Source: Mycoemilia scoparia (lineage: Eukaryota > Kickxellomycota > Kickxellomycetes > Kickxellales > Kickxellaceae). From it: 11,022 nt of DNA. Location of the stretch: contig JANBPU010000441.1 in NCBI GenBank assembly GCA_027575805.1, forward strand, positions 1-11,022. Reading direction: 5' to 3'. Position 1 is the first letter of the stretch; each line of letters begins with the position of its first letter. The translations under genes were made by a program, and so were the position numbers. The notes under the pieces were generated by a model, which was not told the origin of the DNA, did not search any database, and saw only the letters and a list, made by a program, of their open reading frames with translations. This document shows, one piece after another, positions 1 through 7,572 of this stretch.

Positions 1-155
1 GGGAACACATTTTGCCCAAAGCCCTGTGAACTTTGACTATATGGGTAATGACTTTGAAGGGCGTCTTTTGGTGACCAGTGATTATAAGAGCAATCACATC
101 CAAATGGATGTCCAGTTTTACTAGTAAACTTTCGCCCTTCAAAAATAATCACCCA
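1..155 (+). repeat. Left arm of the terminal inverted repeat
   Basis: This arm matches the reverse complement of 10868-11022. Bases 1-77 are identical. Beyond that I count six differences in 155 bases (positions 78, 87, 89, 91, 134 and 151), five of them transitions. Similarity stops sharply at the inner edge of the MITE (base 155), while the outer 39 bases beyond the MITE are still shared. The repeat therefore continues outside the window. It may be the end of a larger dispersed repeat or simply the point where an assembler stopped. Confidence 0.9.
42..155 (+). mobile_element. MITE copy 1 (114 bp, TA target site)
   Basis: A short non-coding element with imperfect terminal inverted repeats: the left end begins TGGGTAATGACTTTGAAGGG and the right end is the reverse complement of TGGGTGATTATTTTTGAAGG. 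TA dinucleotides flank it at 40-41 and 156-157, the target duplication expected of Tc1/mariner-type elements. The core holds the palindrome ACATCCAAATGGATGT (97-112) and a TACTAGTA motif. Related copies lie at 202-317, 4744-4858 and 10868-10981. Confidence 0.75.
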
Positions 156-201
156 TATATTTAAGATTCATAATAAGGAATAGTCAAAAGCATTTCATAT
201 A

Positions 202-317
202 TGGGTAGTTATTTTTGAAGGGCTAAACCAATACTACCAATGACAATATAGGTTGGCCAGTATGCAAGTTGAAGCTGGCCTACTAGTAAAACCTGGGTCT
301 TCAAAAATAAATGTCCA
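202..317 (+). mobile_element. MITE copy 2 (116 bp, diverged core)
   Basis: The ends match the family (TGGGTAGTTATTTTTGAAGG on the left; the right end reads as TGGACATTTATTTTTGAAGA in reverse complement) and TA flanks it at 200-201 and 318-319. It shares the TACTAGTAAA motif with copy 1, but most of the core differs. The core contains its own inverted pair, GGCCAG and CTGGCC. It lies about 45 bp from copy 1 and downstream of the RNPS1-like gene. It is best read as a separate subfamily sharing the ends, with an older or exchanged core. Confidence 0.6.
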
Positions 318-345
318 TATTAACGGTTATGGTTAATAATCTTGT

Positions 346-351
346 TTTATT
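346..351 (-). terminator. Possible poly(A) signal of the RNPS1-like gene
   Basis: The minus strand reads AATAAA here, about 150 bases after the RNPS1-like stop codon and before MITE copy 2. The spacing suits a short fungal 3' UTR. The hexamer is common by chance in AT-rich DNA. Confidence 0.25.
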
Positions 352-500
352 TGTACTTGAAAAAGAAATTGATACTAGTATACTAATAGGGTAGTAAGTG
401 ATCACAAATCAAAGAGAATGTGGAGGATGCGGAGAGGGGAGGGGAGGGTAAGTTAGGAAGCTATTGAGTGTGATTGATTGTGAGGAAATGGTAAGAAACT

Positions 501-1953
501 TTATCTGCGTCTACGATATGGTGAAGGTGATCGAGAATAACTAGGGCTTCTTCCCCCTCTTCCAGAACGATATACGGGTGAACGAGATCTTGAGGGCGTA
601 TATCTCCTTCCAGGCGAATAGTGTTGATTTACTCCAAATCTTCCTCTAAATCTCGATGGCGGTGGCCCTGACCTATAGCTATCTCTACCTCTTCTTCTCC
701 TTCCTCCTCGTTCACCACCACCAAACTTGCTTCTAGATCCGGAATCAGGATTTCCTGGAGCTGGCCTTAAAACCACGGTGACTATTCTACCATCAAGTTG
801 CCCCTATAATTATGTATTGTAAAAATAAAATAAACCAGGTTATTCGTTAGTGGTGGCTATTGCAATTAACTGTCTAATATTTGTAGAAAAGTGTCAAATT
901 GTATCATTGAATGTCTCAATGCTACTTACCCCATCCATATATTTTATAGCCTTCTCAGCCTCCTCTGGTTTATGATAATCGACATAAGCAAATTCAAGAT
1001 GTTCTCTCCTTCCTACGTAATTATTTCCATACACAATAGCATTCAATTAATTTAGAAATAGATAATACATGTATACATACACAACAATGATAGAACTAAA
1101 GTATCAATCACCATCTGATATAATAGCCAACTTAACTTACCCCCTTTTCTGGAATGCGGAATAGTAACTCTTGTGATTTCACCATATGTGCCAAATATTT
1201 CCAAAAGATGTTCCTCGTTAACCCTTTTTGTCAAACTTCTTACTACAACCGTAGAATTTGGATCAGGTAGCGGACCTCTTGAGGGCAAGTCACGACTGCG
1301 CGAACGACTGCGTCTACCATGGCGACCTCTCATTTGTGTTCCTGGTGGTGGAGATGGGCTGCGGCTATAATCACGCACTCTACCACCACCACTACCATAG
1401 CTTGGTATATATGTATCATCTCTACGGCCCCTGGAATAAGGCCGCCCATGATATGGCCTGCTTGAGCTAGACTTATAGCGCCGTCCTGGTGGAGATCGGG
1501 ATGGCGAAGCAGAATATCTAGGAGATTGGGAATAGCTTCTACTACGTGACCTCCCTCTGTATCTTCTGGGTGATGTACTCCTAGAATATGATGAATATGA
1601 GCGGCTTCCACTATCTGAGTAGTAAGAAGGTGATTTACTAATGCTACGACTACGAGTCCGACGGTCACCAGTCGGAGACCTATTTTTGAAAAGAAAAAAG
1701 TAATCGTACCAAACTTATAGATTCTCTAAAAACTGTCTCCATTTTATATAACATTTTATGCCAGTATATGCGAATGCCTTTATGAATATATATTATATCC
1801 GTTTTTCTTACCTTGATACCGAACGTCGTGGACTTATACTTGGTGAGCGTGCGCTGGGCCTACAGCATTAAAAACATTTTATTATGTTATTCTTAATACT
1901 CTCTTTTTGTATTACACGATTACAACAAATTCGTTTTGTGGTTATTCTTACAT
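501..1953 (-). CDS. RNPS1-like SR protein with one RRM (five exons)
   Basis: Probably the RNPS1-type RNA-binding protein, which in other eukaryotes joins the ASAP/PSAP and exon-junction complexes and affects splicing and mRNA decay in the nucleus. Exons read on the minus strand: 1953-1952 (AT only), 1859-1812, 1679-1141, 1012-930 and 803-501. All introns are GT-AG, mostly GTAAG donors, 92-132 bp long. Together they give 975 nt (324 aa) in a single frame. Residues 2-157 are an RS/SP-rich region. The RRM covers about 158-235, with RNP2 VVVRSL near 161-166 and an RNP1 region LEFAYVDY near 202-209, followed by KYMDGGQLDGR as in RNPS1. The tail is Arg/Gly/Ser-rich and ends in RRRR. The canonical RNP1 Gly is Glu here. 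The start is inferred: an in-frame TAA lies just inside the intron upstream of exon 2, so an upstream exon is required, and splicing to AT|G gives MPSARSPSISP. Family identity is fairly sure; the first exon is not. Confidence 0.82.
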
Positions 1954-3052
1954 TATTATTTATTCTTTTTATATATGTGTGTGTTTAAATTTTAAAGAAA
2001 TAAAATTGGTCAGCTTGTGAAGGCTTGCTTTTGCTTACTTTGTGAGCTTGGTCAAGCAAAAAGCATAAACACCTGTTAAAAACACAATCTTACACGCGTT
2101 CTTTGTTGCTAGTAGATGTGCTAATATTACCGACACTGATTAAATTAGTCTATCATGGATTGGTGATCAAAAAACAAGGAACTGCTTTTCTGGCATTGTT
2201 TTCACCATTTTTAAACTTGAGGAATGTGAGATCATTCTTGGCTTCCCTATAACTTTTTTAAACATAGGGAATTGCAAATATAGACATCATTACTTGATAT
2301 ATAAGATTGATAAGAGGTATTATAAATGAAATACGTATTTTCAAGAGACCATTGTAATTCGTAAGAGAAATCTAAACCCATTTTTCGGTTCTAAGCATTT
2401 ATGCTTTAAACCTGGCAATATGTTGATTGACACATCAGTTACAATCAAATTGGTAAGGACAAAGAAGGCTTTTGAGAAATTGTAACTAAAATAAAAGCCA
2501 CTGCAAATAAGTGTGTGTTGTTATGTTTATTGATTCTAACTAAATGCCAACCTCACACATAACCTTCAAAAACAGCACATCAGTTGTAACTCTTGGCTGC
2601 GATATTGCAGGCTATTGGCTACTATCTCAGTAAAATCCTGGCACCTTTTTAGTAAAAACTCTACCTGGCAGTTTAAAAAAGATTCGTTGCAACAAACATC
2701 TAGTGGTAAATTATCCATTTAGGAAGGGTAACTAGTTAGTTAACACACCCACAATTTTTTATAGACTGTAGTGGTAGACATTATCAGAATCTAAAAGGCA
2801 ATCCAGACGTCCTCCATTGTACATACTTTGGTATAAGTTGTCATTGCTAGATATAAAGAAAGCTGCCCTGATTTACATTTTTTGTGATAGTAGAAATCCT
2901 ATTTTGTACAATCAATCCCCCAAAGTTTGTGTGGCCAATTTTAGTCAAATATTATGATGATATTGAATTAGTATTTTGATCGTAATTTTGCAAATCAAAC
3001 AAAATAAAACTTTCTAAAAAAACACAACCCATATCAAAAGGAAGTATCATAG

Positions 3053-3079
3053 TCATCATCATCATCATCATCATCATCA
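3053..3079 (+). repeat. (TCA)9 microsatellite
   Basis: Nine perfect TCA units in non-coding sequence. No surrounding open frame makes it a plausible coding Ser, His or Asp run. Confidence 0.95.
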
Positions 3080-3335
3080 CAAAAATAGCAAAATGCCACA
3101 TTTTCTAAACATGTTTTTTTGTTTAAGATGTTTCAGAATTTTGACCAAATAAAAATTTATAAAATTTTTCAAATGATTCTTTTGTTGCTTTTTGAGCAGC
3201 CACAACAAAATCGAATAATTATGACTAAAAACAAGAGTTAAAGTATAAATAGACTACAGAATGGCCCCAAATCAAGCAAAATTTATCTCCTGCAACTTTT
3301 CCCATCGTTCTTGGATATCCAACTAAGCACAGCAG

Positions 3336-3359
3336 CAACAACAACAACAACAACAACAG
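3336..3359 (+). repeat. (CAA)7-CAG microsatellite
   Basis: Seven CAA units plus CAG, preceded by CAGCAG. Read on the plus strand it would give about ten glutamines, but TAA and TAG close that frame on both sides. It is best taken as non-coding or as the edge of the decayed coding region. Confidence 0.9.
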
Positions 3360-3400
3360 CACCTTCAAGAGAATAAGCTCTAGCAACCCGCACACCTTTT

Positions 3401-4255
3401 TCAAGCCAAGAGATTGTCGTCATGATTGTATCCTTGTTGGTATTGTTGTGCAACATCATAGTAGATTTACTCCAATTCATCGGCATCCTTCCCTCTAAAC
3501 CCAATCCGCTGTTGCCTGTGAACCTTATAATACTTTACATAGGGGAAATTATGATACTCAACGGTTGGTACTGGATTATTGACATAAAGTACCTATATAC
3601 TTCTTGTAAAAGCAAGGTGAGGAATCTGTTTGAAGCTTATGGCATGATGGCTGACCTTTTTCTAAGTCTCTGCATCACTGATGGCAATATTTTAGCTTTG
3701 GCCATCATATTTGCATCCTTGTGCAGGGCTTGGATAAGGATTTTTCCAGGTGGGCCATATTCAGGTTTGCTTTTCTTGGTATTCATCAGCTATAATATGC
3801 TTGCCGGACTACTGTCTAATACACTTGAGATGTACTTTGAAATCACCCTGTACATTCTCCAAATACTTTCGATGTTATATTCTGAAGGCGACTTTTTGCT
3901 ATGTCCCAAACATGGATTTTTGCCTGTGTATATACCATTCTGGGTCATCTTTATTTTCAAATATTCCCCTTTATTTTTAGGTGACCAAATCAAGAACATA
4001 CAACTTTAGGGATTGACTACAAAGATAAGAGAAAGGCGGAATTTCTAAATGAATGGAAATATGTTGATGAAACCTGCTAAATTGCAGATTTCTACTATCC
4101 AGCCAGGTTCGCTGACTGTGTCTTCCATTTTCCAATCTTTTCTTGGCAGTTGTGTGTATTGCTTTTTCCTTTTTCTTTCTGCTAGCTTGTTGCCTTGGTT
4201 GTAAAACAATATACTTTTTTTGGATAACCAAATGACTTTGTTATTTACAAAAATT
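3401..4255 (-). pseudogene. Decayed coding sequence, possibly a DDE transposase
   Basis: The minus strand reads as protein-like peptides broken by stops and at least one frame change. From about 4250 down to 4045 one frame encodes a peptide containing LSKKSILFYNQGNKLAE and then PGWIVEICNLAGF. From memory, the spacing resembles fungal DDE endonucleases, whose HDE-xx-FYANDGK block is followed by KGxGxSIMVSDF. The expected acidic residues are not there, as in a dead copy. From about 3980 to 3401 another frame carries peptides such as DDPEWYIHRQKSMFG, YHNFPYVKYYKVHRQQRIGF and YYDVAQQYQQGYNHDD between roughly ten stops. The plus strand over 3422-4009 is open, but it encodes a hydrophobic protein in the exact complementary register, as expected of an antisense shadow. 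A TA-flanked MITE lies about 490 bp away. Decay is likely; the family assignment is tentative. Confidence 0.35.
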
Positions 4256-4258
4256 TAG

Positions 4259-4743
4259 GTGTTTAATATTTTAGAGTTCATTGCGGGATCTTGTAAATGT
4301 ATGTTTCAAAGATAGAGGAGAACAAATTTAATGACGCTTTAAAGTGTATTTGAATTTGAACTTATAGCAGATAGAATAATTCGAATCTTGCTATAACAAT
4401 TTTATTATAAATCTGTTTATGTATATCGGGTACTCTTTATCTAAAAGAATGAACCAAATATTGCTATGTTGTTCTTAATTACTAATAGTGGTATTAAGCC
4501 AAAAATATACAGTCAATCAAATTATCTCAATAGGTTCCTGTTTTGAGTAATCACATCTAAGCAAACATGTAGTCGAATGAATCAATTGGCCTTCAAATTC
4601 CCCCCCAGAAACCATGTAGAAAATGCTTTCACGGCCAGATTCTCTGTTCTCTACCCAAATGTGAACATGAAACCCTCTGAAAACACTTTATTAACAAATG
4701 CAAATTGTTCAACTTTCTTGAATCTTGAGCCACCGTGTTCATA
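4259..4743. other. AT-rich spacer without recognised genes
   Basis: No codon-like open frame, RNA gene or repeat was recognised on either strand. A 64-codon minus-strand frame at 4651-4845 lies half inside MITE copy 3 and is not supported as a gene. Confidence 0.5.
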
Positions 4744-4858
4744 TGGATCATAATTTTTGAAGGATAAATTTTGGTGACCAGTGATTATAGGAGCAATCAC
4801 ATCCAAATGGATGTCCAGTTGTACTAGTAAACTTTCACCCTTCAAAAATTATAACCCA
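4744..4858 (+). mobile_element. MITE copy 3 (115 bp)
   Basis: Same orientation as copy 1, and it shares nearly the whole core, including GGTGACCAGTGATTATA, CACATCCAAATGGATGTCCAG and TACTAGTAAACTTTC. The ends are TGGATCATAATTTTTGAAGG and the reverse complement of TGGGTTATAATTTTTGAAGG. TA flanks it at 4742-4743 and 4859-4860. Unlike copies 1 and 4, it lacks the 39-bp outer flank, so the MITE itself is the mobile unit here. It sits between the decayed coding sequence and the 3' end of the next gene. Confidence 0.75.
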
Positions 4859-4860
4859 TA

Positions 4861-5226
4861 TGACAGAGTCCTCCTCTAAAAGGAACTAGAATCTTTCCTG
4901 GAATACCATCCTAAAATATATAGTACTAATATACTTATTTTGCATGGGATGTATGAGGGTGTTGAACTATTTTCCCCATTTATAGAGATTTTTCCAATTC
5001 TATCTTAACTTATATCACTTAATTTTCTGCGTATAGAATGTTATAACATTTATGACTATTTCTTAGTAATAAAAACAAATATTAAACAATACGCATATTC
5101 AAGGTATACTTCTAGATTTACCTTAGCATATAAAATTAAAATATACCCCATTCAGAAAGACAAGTAGGAATTACAGATTAGGACTATTGATAATGTATAC
5201 TATATGTGGGTATATGAACTTGTATT
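4861..5226. other. Spacer downstream of the orphan gene
   Basis: AT-rich DNA that must include the 3' UTR of the gene ending at 5227. I see no canonical AATAAA on the minus strand close to the stop, and no gene or repeat. Confidence 0.5.
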
Positions 5227-6746
5227 TTAGCTACCATGATTGCGTCTAACCGATTTGAGCACAATAAGCTGGTCGTTAGCTTGATCGCCATATCGATATC
5301 TCTTCCAAAACAACCCATTGTTTAATTTCTTTGGTGGATGTGCCTCAACATCATTATGTGGGAATCTGGTTTTAGTATCAAACCTGAATCCACTTGTTCT
5401 CAAAAGACCACGGAATACATCATCATACTCAAGGACAATCGATCCGTCATATGCCTTAATCTTGATGAGGAATGGTTGTTGGGGATCTTTTGGTTTGGCC
5501 TTGAACCTCGCTCCACACATGTCAACTCTGAAGTTAATGGCCGACTCAAAGACCGCTTGTCCATAAATTGTTGAAGTCCAGTTGTCGCAATTAAGTGTGT
5601 GGCAACGAATACGGTCAAAGTTCAATGATCCAGCATTGCTAATACAGGTGACCAGGCCAATGTCACTGTCGCGAATATATAGGCCGCCAAGTTTGTGTGA
5701 AATCGATGCCCTCCTGGCTTGGATTCGGATTAGATCAACAGTTCGCATTGCTCCAGAAAATTCAAATCCGTCTTCAGATTTGATGTTTTGGGCCCAAAGT
5801 CGGACATTGGTTGTGTCTCCGATAATGTATTGGGCATTAATATCTGAAAGTACTACTTTTCCATTTTTGAAATTAAATTTGAATTTAGGAAGTAGCTCTG
5901 GGGTGGTTGAATATACACGAGCATCTGAATGATCGGTTTTGATTTCTATTCCTGGGTGGGAGTCCAACAAGGATCGTGGGAGTAAAACTTTAATGTGGGC
6001 TGTTGAGTTGATCTTTCCTCGGATCTTTAATAAATTCCCTTCGGTCTTGATGGTTGGCTTGCTAGTGAATATTCCTGATCCGCTGGTTGTCATAACCTTG
6101 ACGGTGGTTTGCCCTTGGTCTTTGGCATCAGGATCAATGTCTATAAGAACAGTTGTAAACTTTTGCCAGCTCGATTGGATGGCCAGAACGGCTTCAGGCC
6201 CAAATTTGAAAGTTTCTTGTGATTTTTCACTCCCAACATCTTCGCTATGGCTTGGATAGAAGGGAATGTCTTCTGGCGGCGGCGTTTTGTTTTTAATTTC
6301 GCCAAACGTCCTTTCTTTGGCTTTACCCTTCCCTTTTCTATCCTTTCTCTTTCCTTTCTTCTTTTTGCTACATGAGTCATCACTGTCACTGTCGCTACCA
6401 TCGTTGTCGTCATATCTGGTGCTACTTGGGCTTGCCAATGATCCACCATCAGTCTTGACTGCTTCCTTGTAGCTTGGTGGGGGCGGCGGCTCGGTATAAG
6501 ATGGAATTGGTTCGTTTATTTTTTCGTTTACTACACCGGGTTGTGGATCATCAGACACTGTAAGCAAAAATCATTGAAAGTCAGTACTTGTTGGTTTATA
6601 TTTTCGTGCTGGACTACCAAATTTTGTATAAAAACATGGTTACTTACAGTCAATAAGGAGCTCCTCTTCATCATCAGTGAGCATTTCACCAAATAGCTCT
6701 TTAAAGCGCTGTGTTCTGTCATTGTTTCCGTTAGGGTTGGAAGCCA
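5227..6746 (-). CDS. Uncharacterised protein: disordered PPxY N-terminus, beta-rich C-terminus
   Basis: Two exons, 6746-6647 and 6557-5227, joined across an 89-bp GTAAGT...ACAG intron. They give 476 aa starting MASNPNGNNDRTQ; the intron restores the frame with a split Leu codon at residue 34. Residues 1-37 are acidic (TDDEEELLID). PPPPPSYKEA (about 57-66) contains a PPxY motif of the kind bound by WW domains, as in adaptors of Rsp5/NEDD4 ligases. About 82-95 is Asp/Ser-rich. About 98-114 is a Lys/Arg run that could be a nuclear signal or bind nucleic acid or acidic lipid. From about residue 210 to 420, short beta-type stretches alternate with turns (GNLLKIRGKI, HIKVLLPRSLL, GGLYIRDSDIG, GSLNFDRIRC). 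This suggests a beta-solenoid like the adhesin-type DUF4097 fold, which is inference only. I see no signal peptide or membrane segment. The function is unknown. Confidence 0.85.
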
Positions 6747-7572
6747 TTGCGGTATTATAGTTGAAGCTACCCTGATGGTGTCAATTGTTGATATTATTAA
6801 AAGAGAAAAATATTATCAGTAAAAAAAGTAAGTAAAAAGGAACAAAGAGAGCTGTTTTGTTTGAGATAGTAGTGTGTCCAGCTCTATTCCTTGGTTCATA
6901 TGCCATTTATATTGTTTTTGTTAGCATAATATCTCAGATATAGTCCCTTGATGAAAATGCTCTCTAATTATAAAGCAATCAGTGGGTCCCTGTGTAGACC
7001 TTGAAGAATGAAACATGGTGATTGGCCAAATATGCAGGGGTGTATTTCTAGTATTTTCCCAGGTTGGTTTGCAGGTCGCACTTTGTTTCAAATACGAGAA
7101 AAGACATATATCTACATATTCAGGCTGCGCAATTATTCTCTACCTTGTACCTTAATGGGACAGACGATTTTCCAAACGACCTGGCAATACATTAAAGCTC
7201 TCACATGACTGTATGGGCAATATTTACTTAACCAGTCTGCGAGTATTTTGAATTTAGCATGAAACTTCTAGACTTCTGTTTAGAAAATTCCGAGAAAGGT
7301 AGATGAACTAGACGATCCAAACTTTCCTGTGAAGAGCAGGCAGTCTTTCTTTAGAGCTTTATCACCAACTGGTACTCATGAAGAGTGTAGTTCCGGGATA
7401 TGGCTAAAGTTCACAAGGCTTTGCCATATATAGAATATGAGAAATATTACTCCCCCGTATATAATGTTGGTTGATGATAATATATTTCAAATAAAAAGGG
7501 AATTGGTCTAAATCAAACAACTTTTAGTTCAACATTAAAGCAAAAATGTATGTATGAGGAATAATGCACCAA
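6747..7572. other. Spacer between MRD1 and the orphan gene
   Basis: This interval holds the 3' UTR of MRD1 and the promoter of the gene starting at 6746. No convincing gene is present; a plus-strand frame of 66 codons at 7008-7208 has no recognisable features. The only structure seen is the hairpin at 7399-7430. Confidence 0.5.
7399..7430. repeat. Small hairpin related to the outer terminal flank
   Basis: TATGGC-T-AAAG and CTTTGCCATA form a near-perfect stem with one bulged base around TTCACAAGG. The sequence AAAGTTCACAAGGCTTTG (7406-7423) matches AAAGTTCACAGGGCTTTG in the terminal repeat at 10990-11007 at 17 of 18 positions. It may be a degraded copy of the repeat that lies just outside the MITE at both window ends, or a hairpin in the MRD1 3' region. 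Confidence 0.5.

Larger units (their letters stand above)
1954..3400. other. Gene-poor AT-rich spacer
   Basis: About 1.4 kb upstream of the RNPS1-like gene. It should hold that gene's promoter. I see no credible gene. It contains an imperfect stem-loop around 2025-2065 (TTGCTTTTGCTT facing AAGCAAAAAGCA), an open stretch at 2144-2485 broken by one TGA, and triplet repeats at 3053-3079 and 3336-3359. Confidence 0.5.

Noticed and set aside
1330..1668. 112-codon minus-strand frame rich in Val, His and Ile
   Set aside because: It is a frame-shifted shadow of the RS-rich exon 1679-1141; the true frame gives Ser/Arg repeats that join correctly to the flanking exons.
2025..2065. Stem-loop TTGCTTTTGCTT / AAGCAAAAAGCA as a terminator or RNA element
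   Set aside because: The arms are low-complexity and pair imperfectly, and nothing nearby indicates a function.
3422..4009. 195-codon plus-strand frame encoding a hydrophobic, membrane-like protein
   Set aside because: It lies in the exact complementary register to protein-like minus-strand peptides. T in the middle codon position here pairs with A there, which turns polar residues into hydrophobic ones, so an antisense shadow explains it. A BLAST search could overturn this.
4651..4845. 64-codon minus-strand frame containing KGESLLVQLDIHLDVI, similar to the frame at the right edge
   Set aside because: The similarity is simply MITE copies 3 and 4 read in the same frame. A TAA sits just upstream and the changes between copies are mostly nonsynonymous.
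4948..4959. ATGTATGAGGGT shared between about 4948 and 10819, with a similar string near 7550
   Set aside because: Only about 12 bases match and the flanks do not align; this is too short to call a repeat.
5582..6259. Plus-strand frames of 116 and 106 codons opposite the orphan gene
   Set aside because: They are antisense to a continuous 1331-bp exon that joins cleanly to its first exon, and they show no recognisable domains.
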